A stretch of DNA of 6,996 bases from CAZTXD01 sp964617995. GTDB lineage: Bacteria; Actinomycetota; Acidimicrobiia; Spongiisociales; ZC4RG35. The stretch lies in assembly GCA_964617995.1 (NCBI GenBank), contig CAZTXD010000163.1, positions 1 to 6,996 on the forward strand, in the 5' to 3' direction. Shown here piece by piece: positions 1 through 6,995 of the stretch (within the stretch, counting starts at the first letter, position 1; every line of letters starts with the position of its first letter). The notes beneath the pieces are model-generated. The model worked only from the letters and a program-made list of their open reading frames with translations, ran no database searches and was not told the origin of the DNA. Both the position numbers and the translations under genes were made by a program.

Positions 1-1
1 G

Positions 2-316
2 GGGGACGATCGGGCTTTCCGCTCCGCCGCGGACGCCATCGTTGAGGATGAACGATAGAAGCGTCACGAGATCCTCGCCGATGAGCTTGAAGCGATCATC
101 AATGGCGCGCCCCCACGACGTGCTCGCCCGTCGAACATATCTTCCCTGCGCCCACTCCCCAAGGCTCGAGAGGACGTGCCACTGTTGGATACGTGGCAAT
201 CGGGCACATCTCTTCAGGACGTCGTGCTGCAAACGGAGACTGAAGAGCTGGTGTTGGATCTTGTTGATGAGTTTCGCCAGCGCTCTGCTCTCGCTGCCCA
301 TGGCCTGAAACCGCGT
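2..316 (+). pseudogene. Remnant of an AAA+ ATPase (region before Walker A), with an internal stop
   Basis: Reading frame 2 gives a protein fragment that enters from the left edge. It is broken by a TAG stop at 56-58 and then stays open. The text after the stop (LADELEAI, then DVPLLDTW, then ELVLDLVDEF and LAAHGLKPRG) resembles the linker before the nucleotide-binding fold in a family of AAA+ ATPases often found on actinobacterial genomic islands. In those proteins the stretch LRAHGLxPR is followed at once by the Walker A motif. Here no Walker A, Walker B or sensor motif follows, because the frame passes into integrase-like sequence near 317. The missing catalytic core plus the nonsense codon mark it as a dead gene. 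The family match is from memory of the pattern and has not been searched. A short GTG-initiated product from 176 is possible, but its ribosome site is poor. Confidence 0.5.
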
Positions 317-469
317 GGGCACCGCTCCGCCACCGTGACCTTGAACACCTACACCCACCTCTTCGAGGGCGACCTGGCTGGCGTGATGGACCGCCTCGAC
401 GATCGCCTGCGGGACGAAACGCGTCCTGAGCGCGTCCTGGGCGAGGTCCGTCAACTCCGCCCCCACTGA
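317..469 (+). pseudogene. C-terminal fragment of a tyrosine recombinase (phage-type integrase)
   Basis: This segment encodes GHRSATVTLNTYTHLFEGD and a charged tail rich in Asp and Arg, ending at the TGA at 467-469. The pattern GH-x-S-A-x-x-T-L-x-x-Y-x-H-L is the end of the catalytic domain of tyrosine integrases. The histidine is the conserved His of the catalytic box, and the Tyr encoded at 350-352 is the nucleophile that attacks the DNA. The Arg of box I and the rest of the domain are absent: the sequence just upstream in the same frame belongs to a different, AAA-like protein. It therefore cannot recombine DNA. It lies 31 bases from the 3' end of tRNA-Asn and points towards it, as integrase genes of tRNA-integrated elements often do. 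I read it as the leftover attachment-side end of an old element. Confidence 0.75.
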
Positions 470-498
470 GAAAATCCCTGTCTACCAGGGGTTTTCTC
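468..498. terminator. Bidirectional hairpin terminator between integrase remnant and tRNA-Asn
   Basis: The arms GAGAAAATCCCTG (468-480) and CAGGGGTTTTCTC (486-498) pair over 13 positions with one T/G wobble, around the loop TCTAC. On either strand a CCCTG/CAGGG core is followed by TTTTC, so it can stop transcription both ways: from the tRNA gene on the minus strand and from the integrase remnant on the plus strand. It begins at the last two bases of the remnant's stop codon. Confidence 0.75.
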
Positions 499-500
499 GG

Positions 501-573
501 CTCCGGGGGTGAGACTCGAACTCACAACCAACGGATTAACAGTCCGCTGCTCTGCCGATTGAGCTACCCCGGA
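501..573 (-). tRNA. tRNA-Asn (anticodon GTT)
   Basis: Read on the minus strand, the 73-base gene folds as a full cloverleaf. The acceptor stem TCCGGGG pairs with CCCCGGA and the discriminator base is G. The D stem is GCTC/GAGC and the anticodon stem is GCGGA/TCCGT around the loop CTGTTAA. The T stem GTGAG/CTCAC encloses TTCGAGT. The anticodon GTT reads AAC and AAU. CCA is not encoded: the next bases are CCG, so the CCA end must be added by the nucleotidyltransferase. The gene is intact although it borders a decayed integrase, which fits elements that restore the tRNA 3' end when they integrate. Confidence 0.96.
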
Positions 574-583
574 AGGAATCCAC

Positions 584-589
584 AGGGTA
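584..589 (-). promoter_or_regulatory. Probable -10 box of tRNA-Asn
   Basis: On the minus strand TACCCT (TANNNT type) lies 10 bases before the first base of the mature tRNA, which places transcription start a few bases upstream of it. No convincing -35 box is seen at 16-18 bases. Confidence 0.4.
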
Positions 590-636
590 CCAGTGGGCCA
601 TGTCCGCCCGAATCCCGTGACGCCAGGGGTGGGCGG

Positions 637-897
637 CTAGGGAACCCGGGGATCGGGACGGCCGTTGCCGTCGGCGGTGTCACGAAGGGTCTTGCCCCCG
701 GCGGAGAGACCTCCAGCGACCACGTGCCGTCCGGCGTCGACCAGGCCCACAGCCTGATCGCTCAGCTGGGCGACGGCGGGGTGGGCCCGGAGGCGCTGCC
801 AGGCACGCACGATCTGCTCGTAGCGGGCGTGCCCGGCGCGGGCGCCGAGCACGTAGCCGATCGCTCCGCCGATGACGAGTCCTGCACGGAAACGCAT
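637..897 (-). CDS. YtxH-like small membrane-anchored protein
   Basis: This is an 86-residue protein. Residues 4-22 (RAGLVIGGAIGYVLGARAG) form one glycine-rich hydrophobic segment with GxxxG spacing, directly followed by HARYEQI. The pattern 'GYVLGARAGRxRYEQI' is typical of small actinobacterial proteins labelled YtxH-like; their biochemical role is not known. The rest is a soluble, partly amphipathic tail ending in a polar Pro/Asp/Arg stretch. I chose the ATG at 897 because the family begins right there. An in-frame TTG at 927 would add ten residues, but it lacks family support. It starts 31 bases after the stop of the M24 hydrolase on the same strand, so the two are probably co-transcribed, though no functional link is evident. 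A good Shine-Dalgarno at normal spacing is not visible. Confidence 0.8.
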   Translation of the reverse strand: MRFRAGLVIGGAIGYVLGARAGHARYEQIVRAWQRLRAHPAVAQLSDQAVGLVDAGRHVVAGGLSAGGKTLRDTADGNGRPDPRVP

Positions 898-928
898 GTA
901 TCCATCATCGCAGGACTCCGCCGGCAAC

Positions 929-2101
929 TCACACCACGGTCAGGCCCTGGGGCGCCGACGTGAGACGCTCGGCCTCCCCTCGCCCGATCACCACCGGGTC
1001 GGACACGAAATAGTCGCCGGCGCCGGTGCCCATCATCCACGACATCACGTGGAAGACCATGCCTTCGGCCAGGACGGCGCGGCTGTCGGGCCGCAATGCC
1101 CGGGGAACGCCGTTGCCGCTCCAGCTCGGAGGGAATCCAATCCCGGTGGCATAGCCACAGTGGTGGCGGCGATAGTGGCCAAATCCGGCCGCGTCCACCA
1201 CCGCCTGCCATGCCGCGTAGACATCTCCCGCCTTGGTGCCGCCTTTCGCCTGTACCCGGGCTGCCTCGAATGCCTCGATGCACACCTCCGCCACCCGCTC
1301 GGAGCCCTCCGGCACCTCGCCCACGAACACCACCCGGCCCATGGGAGCGTGATAGCGCCCCAGCGAGCCAGACAGCTCCAGGAACACGGCGTCACCGGGG
1401 CGCAGGGGGTAGTCGGTCCAGGTGGTGTGGTCTTCGTTGAATCGGCTCGTCGCCCGCACGAACGGCCAGAAGGCGGGAGGCTCACCTCCCGCATCCATCA
1501 TCGCCATCACCGCCGCCGACGCCACCTCCCGCTCGGTGACACCGGCGCCGGCGGTGGCCAGGGCCGCCGTCACCATCGCATCGCTGATCGCCGCCACCTG
1601 TCTGGTCACGTCCAGCTCTTCGGGTGACTGCACCAGCCGATGGGCGGTCACGATGTCGGTCCCGTCCACGACACGGGCGGGTGTGAAGCGGTCGCGTAAC
1701 GCCATCGCCACGGTCGGTATCAGGTACAGGCTCGACAGCTCCATCCCCACCCGCGCCTCGTCGGGGACGAGTCCCGCCACGACGTCGAGACAGTGGAGGG
1801 CCACATCGTCGTGATCGCCGTACCCCTCGAAGAGCAGGTCGGGCACGTCCCGGCCGATCGTCACATGCTCCATGCGACGCGCCACCAGCACCGGCTCGCC
1901 TTCAGCGGGGACCGCCAGCATGTGGAAGGCGAAGTACCCGAAGTGATCGAGGCCGATGAGGTAGTAGATGTTCTCGGGAATCGTCACCAACAGCACATCG
2001 AGACCGACGGCGGCGACCGCCTCGGCGGCCCGTTCCCGACGCCGGGCATAGACGTCTCGCTCGAAGAGGGGGATCCGATATCCCAGCGTATTGGCTCGCA
2101 T
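929..2101 (-). CDS. M24/creatinase-fold hydrolase lacking the usual metal ligands (ectoine hydrolase-like)
   Basis: This 390-residue protein has the two-part architecture of Xaa-Pro peptidases and creatinase: an N-terminal creatinase-type domain (about 1-155, with LDVLLVTIPENIYYLIG) and a C-terminal pita-bread domain (about 160-390). Metal-dependent M24 enzymes need Asp, Asp, His, Glu, Glu. At the matching places this protein has Glu242 (FLELSG), Pro253 (RYHAPMGR), Thr319 (YATGIGFPPSW), Met353 (FHVMSWM) and Ser367. Creatinase and ectoine hydrolase (DoeA/EutD) are M24 relatives known to work without this metal site. The GYxxGIGxPPxW and HAPxxR motifs recall the ectoine hydrolase branch. A C-N bond hydrolase on a small amide or amidine is therefore more likely than a peptidase, but the substrate is unknown. 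No ectoine catabolism genes adjoin it. The start is uncertain: ATG at 2101 fits the family's N-terminus and a -10 box; ATG at 2140 adds 13 residues. Confidence 0.85.
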   Translation of the reverse strand: MRANTLGYRIPLFERDVYARRRERAAEAVAAVGLDVLLVTIPENIYYLIGLDHFGYFAFHMLAVPAEGEPVLVARRMEHVTIGRDVPDLLFEGYGDHDDVALHCLDVVAGLVPDEARVGMELSSLYLIPTVAMALRDRFTPARVVDGTDIVTAHRLVQSPEELDVTRQVAAISDAMVTAALATAGAGVTEREVASAAVMAMMDAGGEPPAFWPFVRATSRFNEDHTTWTDYPLRPGDAVFLELSGSLGRYHAPMGRVVFVGEVPEGSERVAEVCIEAFEAARVQAKGGTKAGDVYAAWQAVVDAAGFGHYRRHHCGYATGIGFPPSWSGNGVPRALRPDSRAVLAEGMVFHVMSWMMGTGAGDYFVSDPVVIGRGEAERLTSAPQGLTVV

Positions 2102-2107
2102 GGCCGA

Positions 2108-2113
2108 AGTATG
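2108..2113 (-). promoter_or_regulatory. Possible leaderless -10 box of the M24 gene
   Basis: On the minus strand CATACT lies 6 bases before the ATG at 2101, which would put transcription start at about the start codon itself. An AGGA 14 bases before the same ATG is too far for an ideal Shine-Dalgarno. The match to TATAAT is 4 of 6 and no -35 is seen, so this is weak. If real, it rules out the longer start at 2140. Confidence 0.3.
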
Positions 2114-2168
2114 GTTCCTGAATCGGTCGATCGGGTGCATCTGGCGGACGCGCCGGGGCTGCTGCGGT

Positions 2169-2174
2169 TACAGT
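2169..2174 (+). promoter_or_regulatory. Possible -10 box of the CNMP-domain gene
   Basis: TACAGT, preceded by TGCGGT, fits the TANNNT pattern. It would start transcription near 2180, giving a leader of about 25 bases that contains the Shine-Dalgarno. No clear -35 is present. Confidence 0.3.
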
Positions 2175-2187
2175 CGACGACGCCACC

Positions 2188-2196
2188 AGAAGGAGA
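2188..2196 (+). promoter_or_regulatory. Strong Shine-Dalgarno that fixes the CNMP-gene start
   Basis: AGAAGGAGA is a near-perfect complement of the 16S rRNA tail. Its AGGAG ends 9 bases before the ATG at 2205. It selects this start over the longer upstream frame that opens at 2091. Confidence 0.8.
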
Positions 2197-2204
2197 TTCC
2201 CACC

Positions 2205-2627
2205 ATGAAGAACGCCGACAAGATCGAGTATCTCTCCCGGGTTCCCCTGTTCTCCGGCTTCAGCAAGAAGGAACTAGGCGAGGTGGCCCGCCATGTCGAC
2301 CGCACCGAAGCCGCCGCAGGAACCAAACTGACCCAGGAGGGGGCGCTGGCCCACCAGTTCGGGATCATCGTGGAGGGCGCCGCCAGTGTCACCCGCAACA
2401 ACCGCAAGCTCGCCGACCTCGGTCCCGGTGACTTCTGGGGAGAGATGGCCCTGTTGCTCAAGGAGAACTCGTCGGCGACCGTGGCCACTACCGAACCATC
2501 GACGATTCTCGTGATGCATTCCCGCGAGTTCGGCCATCTCCTCGACCGGGTGCCCCCTCTCTCCAAGAAGCTGGCCGTGGGCCTGGCGGCGCGGCTTCTG
2601 GACGCCGACCGCCAACTGACCCTCTGA
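2205..2627 (+). CDS. Stand-alone cyclic-nucleotide-binding-domain (CNMP/Crp-type) protein
   Basis: This 140-residue protein consists of one cNMP-binding jelly roll. The entry helix reads YLSRVPLFSGFSKKELGEVARHV (residues 9-31). Next come the strands with AGTKLTQEG and the IIVEGAASVTRNNRKLADLGPGDFWGEMALL block (54-85), and last a helical end. There is no DNA-binding helix-turn-helix, so it is not a Crp/Fnr regulator, and no membrane or enzyme domain is attached. In canonical members the phosphate-binding cassette is GE-(I/L)-AL...R-(S/T)-A. Here Glu80 is kept, but the arginine that holds the cyclic phosphate is Ser89 (ENSSATV). It may therefore bind a different ligand or act as a protein-interaction fold. 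The CDS is transcribed away from the M24 gene and towards rpoD. Partner and pathway are unknown. Confidence 0.88.
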   Translation: MKNADKIEYLSRVPLFSGFSKKELGEVARHVDRTEAAAGTKLTQEGALAHQFGIIVEGAASVTRNNRKLADLGPGDFWGEMALLLKENSSATVATTEPSTILVMHSREFGHLLDRVPPLSKKLAVGLAARLLDADRQLTL

Positions 2628-2631
2628 AGGC

Positions 2632-2650
2632 GGAAGCCGAAAGGGCTTCC
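2632..2650. terminator. Hairpin between the convergent CNMP-domain gene and rpoD
   Basis: GGAAGCC (2632-2638) and GGCTTCC (2644-2650) form a perfect 7-bp stem with the loop GAAAG. It sits in the 37 bases between two facing stop codons, where a shared terminator is expected. There is no T-run on either side, so it may be a weak or Rho-assisted stop. Confidence 0.5.
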
Positions 2651-2664
2651 TCCACGTCAGGGGT

Positions 2665-3789
2665 TCAGCCTTCCTCCAGGAAGCCGGCCAGGCGCTGGGA
2701 CTTGTCGGGGTGGCGGAGCTTGGCGAGTGCCTTCATCTCGAGCTGGCGCACCCGCTCGCGGGTCACGTTGAACTCAGCGCCCACCTCCTCGAGGGTGCGG
2801 GTCTTGCCGTCGGCCAGGCCGAAACGCATGATCAGCACTTCCCGCTCTCTCTGGCTCAACCCCTCCAGGGCCAACGCCAGCTGATCCTGGAGGCTGGCGA
2901 AGGTGGCGGCGTCCACCGGGCGCTCCCCGTCGGGATCCTCCACCAGGTCACCCAACGTCCCCGAGGCGTCGTCGCCGACCGGCATCTCCAGAGAAACAGT
3001 GTCCTGCGCGAAGCGCATCAGCTCCTCGACTCGATCCGGGGGCAGATCGAGGTCGGTTGCCAGCTCCTCCACCGTCGGGTCCCGCCCCAGCTCCTGGGCG
3101 AGGTCGCGCCGGGCGCGACGAAGCTTGTTGACGACGTCGAGGACGTGGATCGGCATGCGGATCGTGCGTCCTTGATCGGCGATGGCCCGGGAGATCGCCT
3201 GACGGATCCACCACGTCGCATACGTCGAGAACTTGAAGCCCTTGCGGTAGTCGAAGCGCTCCACCGCCCGCATCAAACCCATGTTCCCCTCCTGGATGAG
3301 GTCGAGCATCGCCAGTCCACGACCCACGTAGCGCCGGGCGATCGACACCACCAGCCGCAGGTTCGCCTCCACCAGCCGGCGGTGGGCGATCTCTCCTTCA
3401 CGCATGTTGTGGCGGAGCACCGCCGCGTCCTCCTCCGACAGCTCCTCTGTTTCAAGGCGTTCCTGGGCCCGCCTTCCCGCCTCCAAGGCCATCGACAGCT
3501 CCACCTCCTGCTGGGACGTGAGCAGGCGGTAGCGGCCGATCTCGTTCAGGTACATCCGCACCGGGTCGGACACGGCGATCTCGGTGACCTCCTCCAGGTT
3601 CACCTCGAGCTCGGGACCCTCCTCGGTCAGCTTGATACCCCGGGACCGCAGGGTCTCTAGCACCGACTCGAAGGACTCTCCGGATGCCTCGGCGTCCTCC
3701 AGCTCCTGTTGGACCTCGGCCATGGTGAGGAAGCCCCGCTGGCGACCCCGCTTCGTCAGGGCAGATATGACCTCGTCGACCTGGCTCAT
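2665..3789 (-). CDS. rpoD: Primary (housekeeping) RNA polymerase sigma-70 factor
   Basis: This 374-residue protein is the sigma subunit that brings core RNA polymerase to -10/-35 promoters. Residues 1-60 resemble region 1.1. Region 1.2 is at about 75-110 (DPVRMYLNEIGRYRLLT). Region 2 spans about 136-212 and contains the core-binding and promoter-melting helices (DLIQEGNMGLMRAVERFDY, then FSTYATWWIRQAI). Region 3 spans about 213-295. Region 4 (about 305-365) ends in the -35-reading helix-turn-helix VTRERVRQLEMKALAKLRHP. All group 1 motifs are intact. It is about as long as Bacillus SigA and lacks the long acidic N-terminal extension of many actinobacterial and proteobacterial homologues. It follows dnaG with an ATGA overlap (3786-3789), so translation is probably coupled. 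The ATG at 3789 is supported by a good Shine-Dalgarno. It could equally be named sigA. Confidence 0.97.
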   Translation of the reverse strand: MSQVDEVISALTKRGRQRGFLTMAEVQQELEDAEASGESFESVLETLRSRGIKLTEEGPELEVNLEEVTEIAVSDPVRMYLNEIGRYRLLTSQQEVELSMALEAGRRAQERLETEELSEEDAAVLRHNMREGEIAHRRLVEANLRLVVSIARRYVGRGLAMLDLIQEGNMGLMRAVERFDYRKGFKFSTYATWWIRQAISRAIADQGRTIRMPIHVLDVVNKLRRARRDLAQELGRDPTVEELATDLDLPPDRVEELMRFAQDTVSLEMPVGDDASGTLGDLVEDPDGERPVDAATFASLQDQLALALEGLSQREREVLIMRFGLADGKTRTLEEVGAEFNVTRERVRQLEMKALAKLRHPDKSQRLAGFLEEG

Positions 3790-5504
3790 GTGTGGCGCTT
3801 CTCCCGCTGCAACGCTATCAAGCGATTGAAGGCATCGGAATATCCCTCGTCGGCCGGGTCGGTGGATGCCACCACCGCCTCCAGCCGGTCTATCTCGGTG
3901 TCGATCCGCCTGCGCCGGGCCCTTTCCAGCACCGACTCGACATCCAGTGGCTCGTCCTGGAGAAGAGCCGCCCTCAGGATGGCCAGGATCTGCTCGGGGA
4001 TCGCAGGGTGGGTCAGATCGATCTCCTCACCGGGCTCCCCTCGCAGGTCGATAAGGATCTCAGCCGCGTTCCGGCTCTCGGGACGAACGAACGAGTCGAT
4101 ACCTATGGCGTCGGCTCCCTCCGGGTTGAGGATCATGACCCGCAGCAGTGCCGACTCGAAACGGTCGGATTCTCGGTCGGGGACCCGTACCAGGCGCTCG
4201 ACGACCTTCTCACGCTGACCGGCTGATCGCATCGCCGCTGCCACGTCGCCGGGATCTATGCGTGTGAGCTGGGCAACCAGCTTCTCGTACTCGCCCCGCA
4301 CCACGCCATCGGTTATGCGGGGCACGAACTCGGCCGCCCGGCGCAGCGCCCGGGCCTTGCCCTCCGGTTCTCCCAGGTCGATCCGGTCGAACTCACGCCG
4401 GAGGACGAACTCGAGGAGGGGCAGGGCTTGGTCCAGCGCGGCTCGCACGTCGTCGTCGCGCCCGGCCTGGACGAGGTCGGCCGGGTCGCCGCCGTCGGGC
4501 ATCACCCCCACCCTGACGTCCAGGTCCAGACGCACCGGGGCGGCCAGTTCCGAAGTCCGGCGAGCCGCTTCCGCCCCGGCGGAGTCGGCATCGAAAGCCA
4601 GCACCACCTGCTCCCCGAACCTCCGTAGCAGGTCGAAATGATCTTCGGTCAGCGCCGTGCCGCATGTGGCTATCGCCTCGGGCACTCCGGCCCCGTGCAG
4701 GGCGATCACGTCGGTGTATCCCTCCACCACCACCGCCCGTCCCGAACGGGAAATGGCGGACCGGGCCCGGTCAAGGCCGTAGAGGAGCCGTGACTTGGCG
4801 TAGACGGCCGAGTCGGGTGAGTTGAGGTACTTGGCTCCCTCCCCTCCCAGGATCCTCCCGCCGAATCCGACCGGTTCGCCCCGGACATCGTGGATGGGAA
4901 ACATGACCCGGTCCCGAAAGTAGTCGTAGACCCGGCCGCCCCTCCCCCGGCGCACCAGGCCGGCGTCGACCATCACCTGTTCGCTGATACCTCCGGCCCG
5001 GAACTCCTTGACCAGCGTGTCCCATCCCGGCGGGGCGTAGCCGATCCGGTAGTCGTCCACGACGTCGCCGTCGTAACCCCGGCCACGGAGGTAGGCGCGG
5101 GCTTGCCCAGCGTCGGGAGCCGTCTTGAGACGCTGGTGGTAGAACTCGATCGCGCGTCGGACCGCATCGTGGAGAGTCCTCCGGCGACCTCGGCGGCGGT
5201 CCGCTCCCGGATCCGCTTCCAGCTGGATGCCGGCCCGGCGGGCCAACTCCTCCACGGCCTCGTTGAAGTCCAGGCCCTGGGTCTCGGCCAGGAAGGTGAA
5301 GACGTCGCCGCCCGTCTGACAGCCGAAGCAGTGATACAGCCCCCGGGCGGGGTCGAGGGACAGGGAGGGGGACTTCTCCTCATGGAACGGGCAGATGGCC
5401 ATGAACGACCGGCCCGAGCGCTTGACCTTCGTCACCGCCCCCACCATCTCCACCAGATCGGTGGCCTGGCGCACCTTGTCTATGTCGTCGCGGGAGTATC
5501 CCAT
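3786..5504 (-). CDS. dnaG: DNA primase DnaG
   Basis: This 572-residue enzyme makes the short RNA primers for lagging-strand synthesis and works with the replicative helicase DnaB. The N-terminal zinc-binding domain has the CHC2 ligands Cys38, His41, Cys59 and Cys62 (CPFHEEKSPS, then HCFGCQTGGD). The RNA polymerase core follows, with KYLNSPDSAVYAK (225-237). The Toprim fold shows the catalytic Glu261 in VVVEGYTDV and the Asp pair at 305/307 in LAFDADSAG, plus DGGDPADL (337-344). Residues from about 430 onward are poorly conserved and helical, as in the helicase-binding domain. The length is normal for an actinobacterial primase. Its TGA overlaps the rpoD ATG. A gap of 114 bases separates it from glyS, with a promoter-like box just before its start. 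The ATG at 5504 matches the usual N-terminus of the family. Confidence 0.97.
   Translation of the reverse strand: MGYSRDDIDKVRQATDLVEMVGAVTKVKRSGRSFMAICPFHEEKSPSLSLDPARGLYHCFGCQTGGDVFTFLAETQGLDFNEAVEELARRAGIQLEADPGADRRRGRRRTLHDAVRRAIEFYHQRLKTAPDAGQARAYLRGRGYDGDVVDDYRIGYAPPGWDTLVKEFRAGGISEQVMVDAGLVRRGRGGRVYDYFRDRVMFPIHDVRGEPVGFGGRILGGEGAKYLNSPDSAVYAKSRLLYGLDRARSAISRSGRAVVVEGYTDVIALHGAGVPEAIATCGTALTEDHFDLLRRFGEQVVLAFDADSAGAEAARRTSELAAPVRLDLDVRVGVMPDGGDPADLVQAGRDDDVRAALDQALPLLEFVLRREFDRIDLGEPEGKARALRRAAEFVPRITDGVVRGEYEKLVAQLTRIDPGDVAAAMRSAGQREKVVERLVRVPDRESDRFESALLRVMILNPEGADAIGIDSFVRPESRNAAEILIDLRGEPGEEIDLTHPAIPEQILAILRAALLQDEPLDVESVLERARRRRIDTEIDRLEAVVASTDPADEGYSDAFNRLIALQREKRHT
3798..3805 (-). 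promoter_or_regulatory. Shine-Dalgarno of rpoD inside the end of dnaG
   Basis: On the minus strand GGGAGAAG lies 8 bases before the rpoD ATG, within the last codons of dnaG. It supports the ATG at 3789 and independent ribosome loading in addition to coupling through the stop/start overlap. Confidence 0.6.
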
Positions 5505-5512
5505 CGGTCCCG

Positions 5513-5518
5513 ATCTTA
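5513..5518 (-). promoter_or_regulatory. Probable -10 box of the dnaG-rpoD operon
   Basis: On the minus strand TAAGAT (TANNNT) is followed by 8 bases and then the dnaG ATG. Transcription would begin within one or two bases of the start codon, giving a leaderless or nearly leaderless mRNA. This fits the poor Shine-Dalgarno (only GGGA, 3 bases from the ATG). No good -35 is seen; the expected region holds an inverted repeat. Confidence 0.5.
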
Positions 5519-5520
5519 CG

Positions 5521-5541
5521 GAGCCGCCGACGTCACGGCTC
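5521..5541. repeat. Inverted repeat upstream of the dnaG -10 box
   Basis: GAGCCG (5521-5526) and CGGCTC (5536-5541) are perfect 6-bp arms around the 9-base spacer CCGACGTCA. It lies 2 bases upstream of the TAAGAT box, where it could be an operator. It could also be a weak terminator hairpin for glyS, although no T-run follows. In GC-rich DNA arms of this length can arise by chance. Confidence 0.35.
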
Positions 5542-5618
5542 CGGGGTCGGTGGGTTGTCCGATGCCGCCTGACGGCCAGAGGTAGGCCGCACCGCCGACG
5601 ACCACATCGCCCAGAGCG

Positions 5619-6926
<1,308 letters not shown>

Positions 6927-6941
6927 GGTGTCGAAGGCTCA

Positions 6942-6947
6942 AGTCTA
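6942..6947 (-). promoter_or_regulatory. Probable -10 box of glyS
   Basis: On the minus strand TAGACT (a strong TANNNT match) lies 15 bases before the glyS ATG. It would give a leader of only about 8 bases, without a Shine-Dalgarno. No clear -35 is present. Confidence 0.5.
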
Positions 6948-6978
6948 GGGGTGATCCCCAAGCCCCCCCACCCGTTTT

Positions 6979-6995
6979 CGCGCATCGAATGCGCG
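6979..6995. repeat. Inverted repeat at the right edge, upstream of glyS
   Basis: CGCGCAT (6979-6985) and ATGCGCG (6989-6995) are perfect 7-bp arms around CGA, preceded on the plus strand by TTTT. It lies about 55 bases upstream of the glyS start. It could be an operator or part of the neighbouring gene's terminator. The window ends here, so its context cannot be judged. Confidence 0.4.

Noticed and set aside
42..308. 88-residue plus-strand reading frame overlapping the remnant
   Set aside because: It is Arg/Ser/Cys-rich, shows no motif, and lies out of frame with the recognisable ATPase/integrase fragments.
559..963. Plus-strand frame opposite the YtxH-like gene
   Set aside because: It begins inside tRNA-Asn and is antisense to a recognisable gene; a GC-rich shadow.
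872..1627. 251-residue plus-strand frame opposite the M24 gene
   Set aside because: His/Arg/Gly-rich low-complexity text with no family pattern; antisense to a clear M24 protein.
2091..2204. Upstream extension of the CNMP gene to 2091
   Set aside because: The added residues are Arg/Cys-rich and unlike the family, and they would overlap the start of the divergent gene; the strong Shine-Dalgarno supports 2205.
2710..3660. 316-residue plus-strand frame opposite rpoD
   Set aside because: Mirror of the conserved sigma factor codons; no motif or ribosome site.
4890..5585. 231-residue plus-strand frame opposite the dnaG start
   Set aside because: Antisense to the primase zinc and core domains; no recognisable domain.
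5533..5607. 24-codon minus-strand ORF in the glyS-dnaG gap
   Set aside because: No Shine-Dalgarno, no recognisable pattern, and its end overlaps the putative control region; probably chance.
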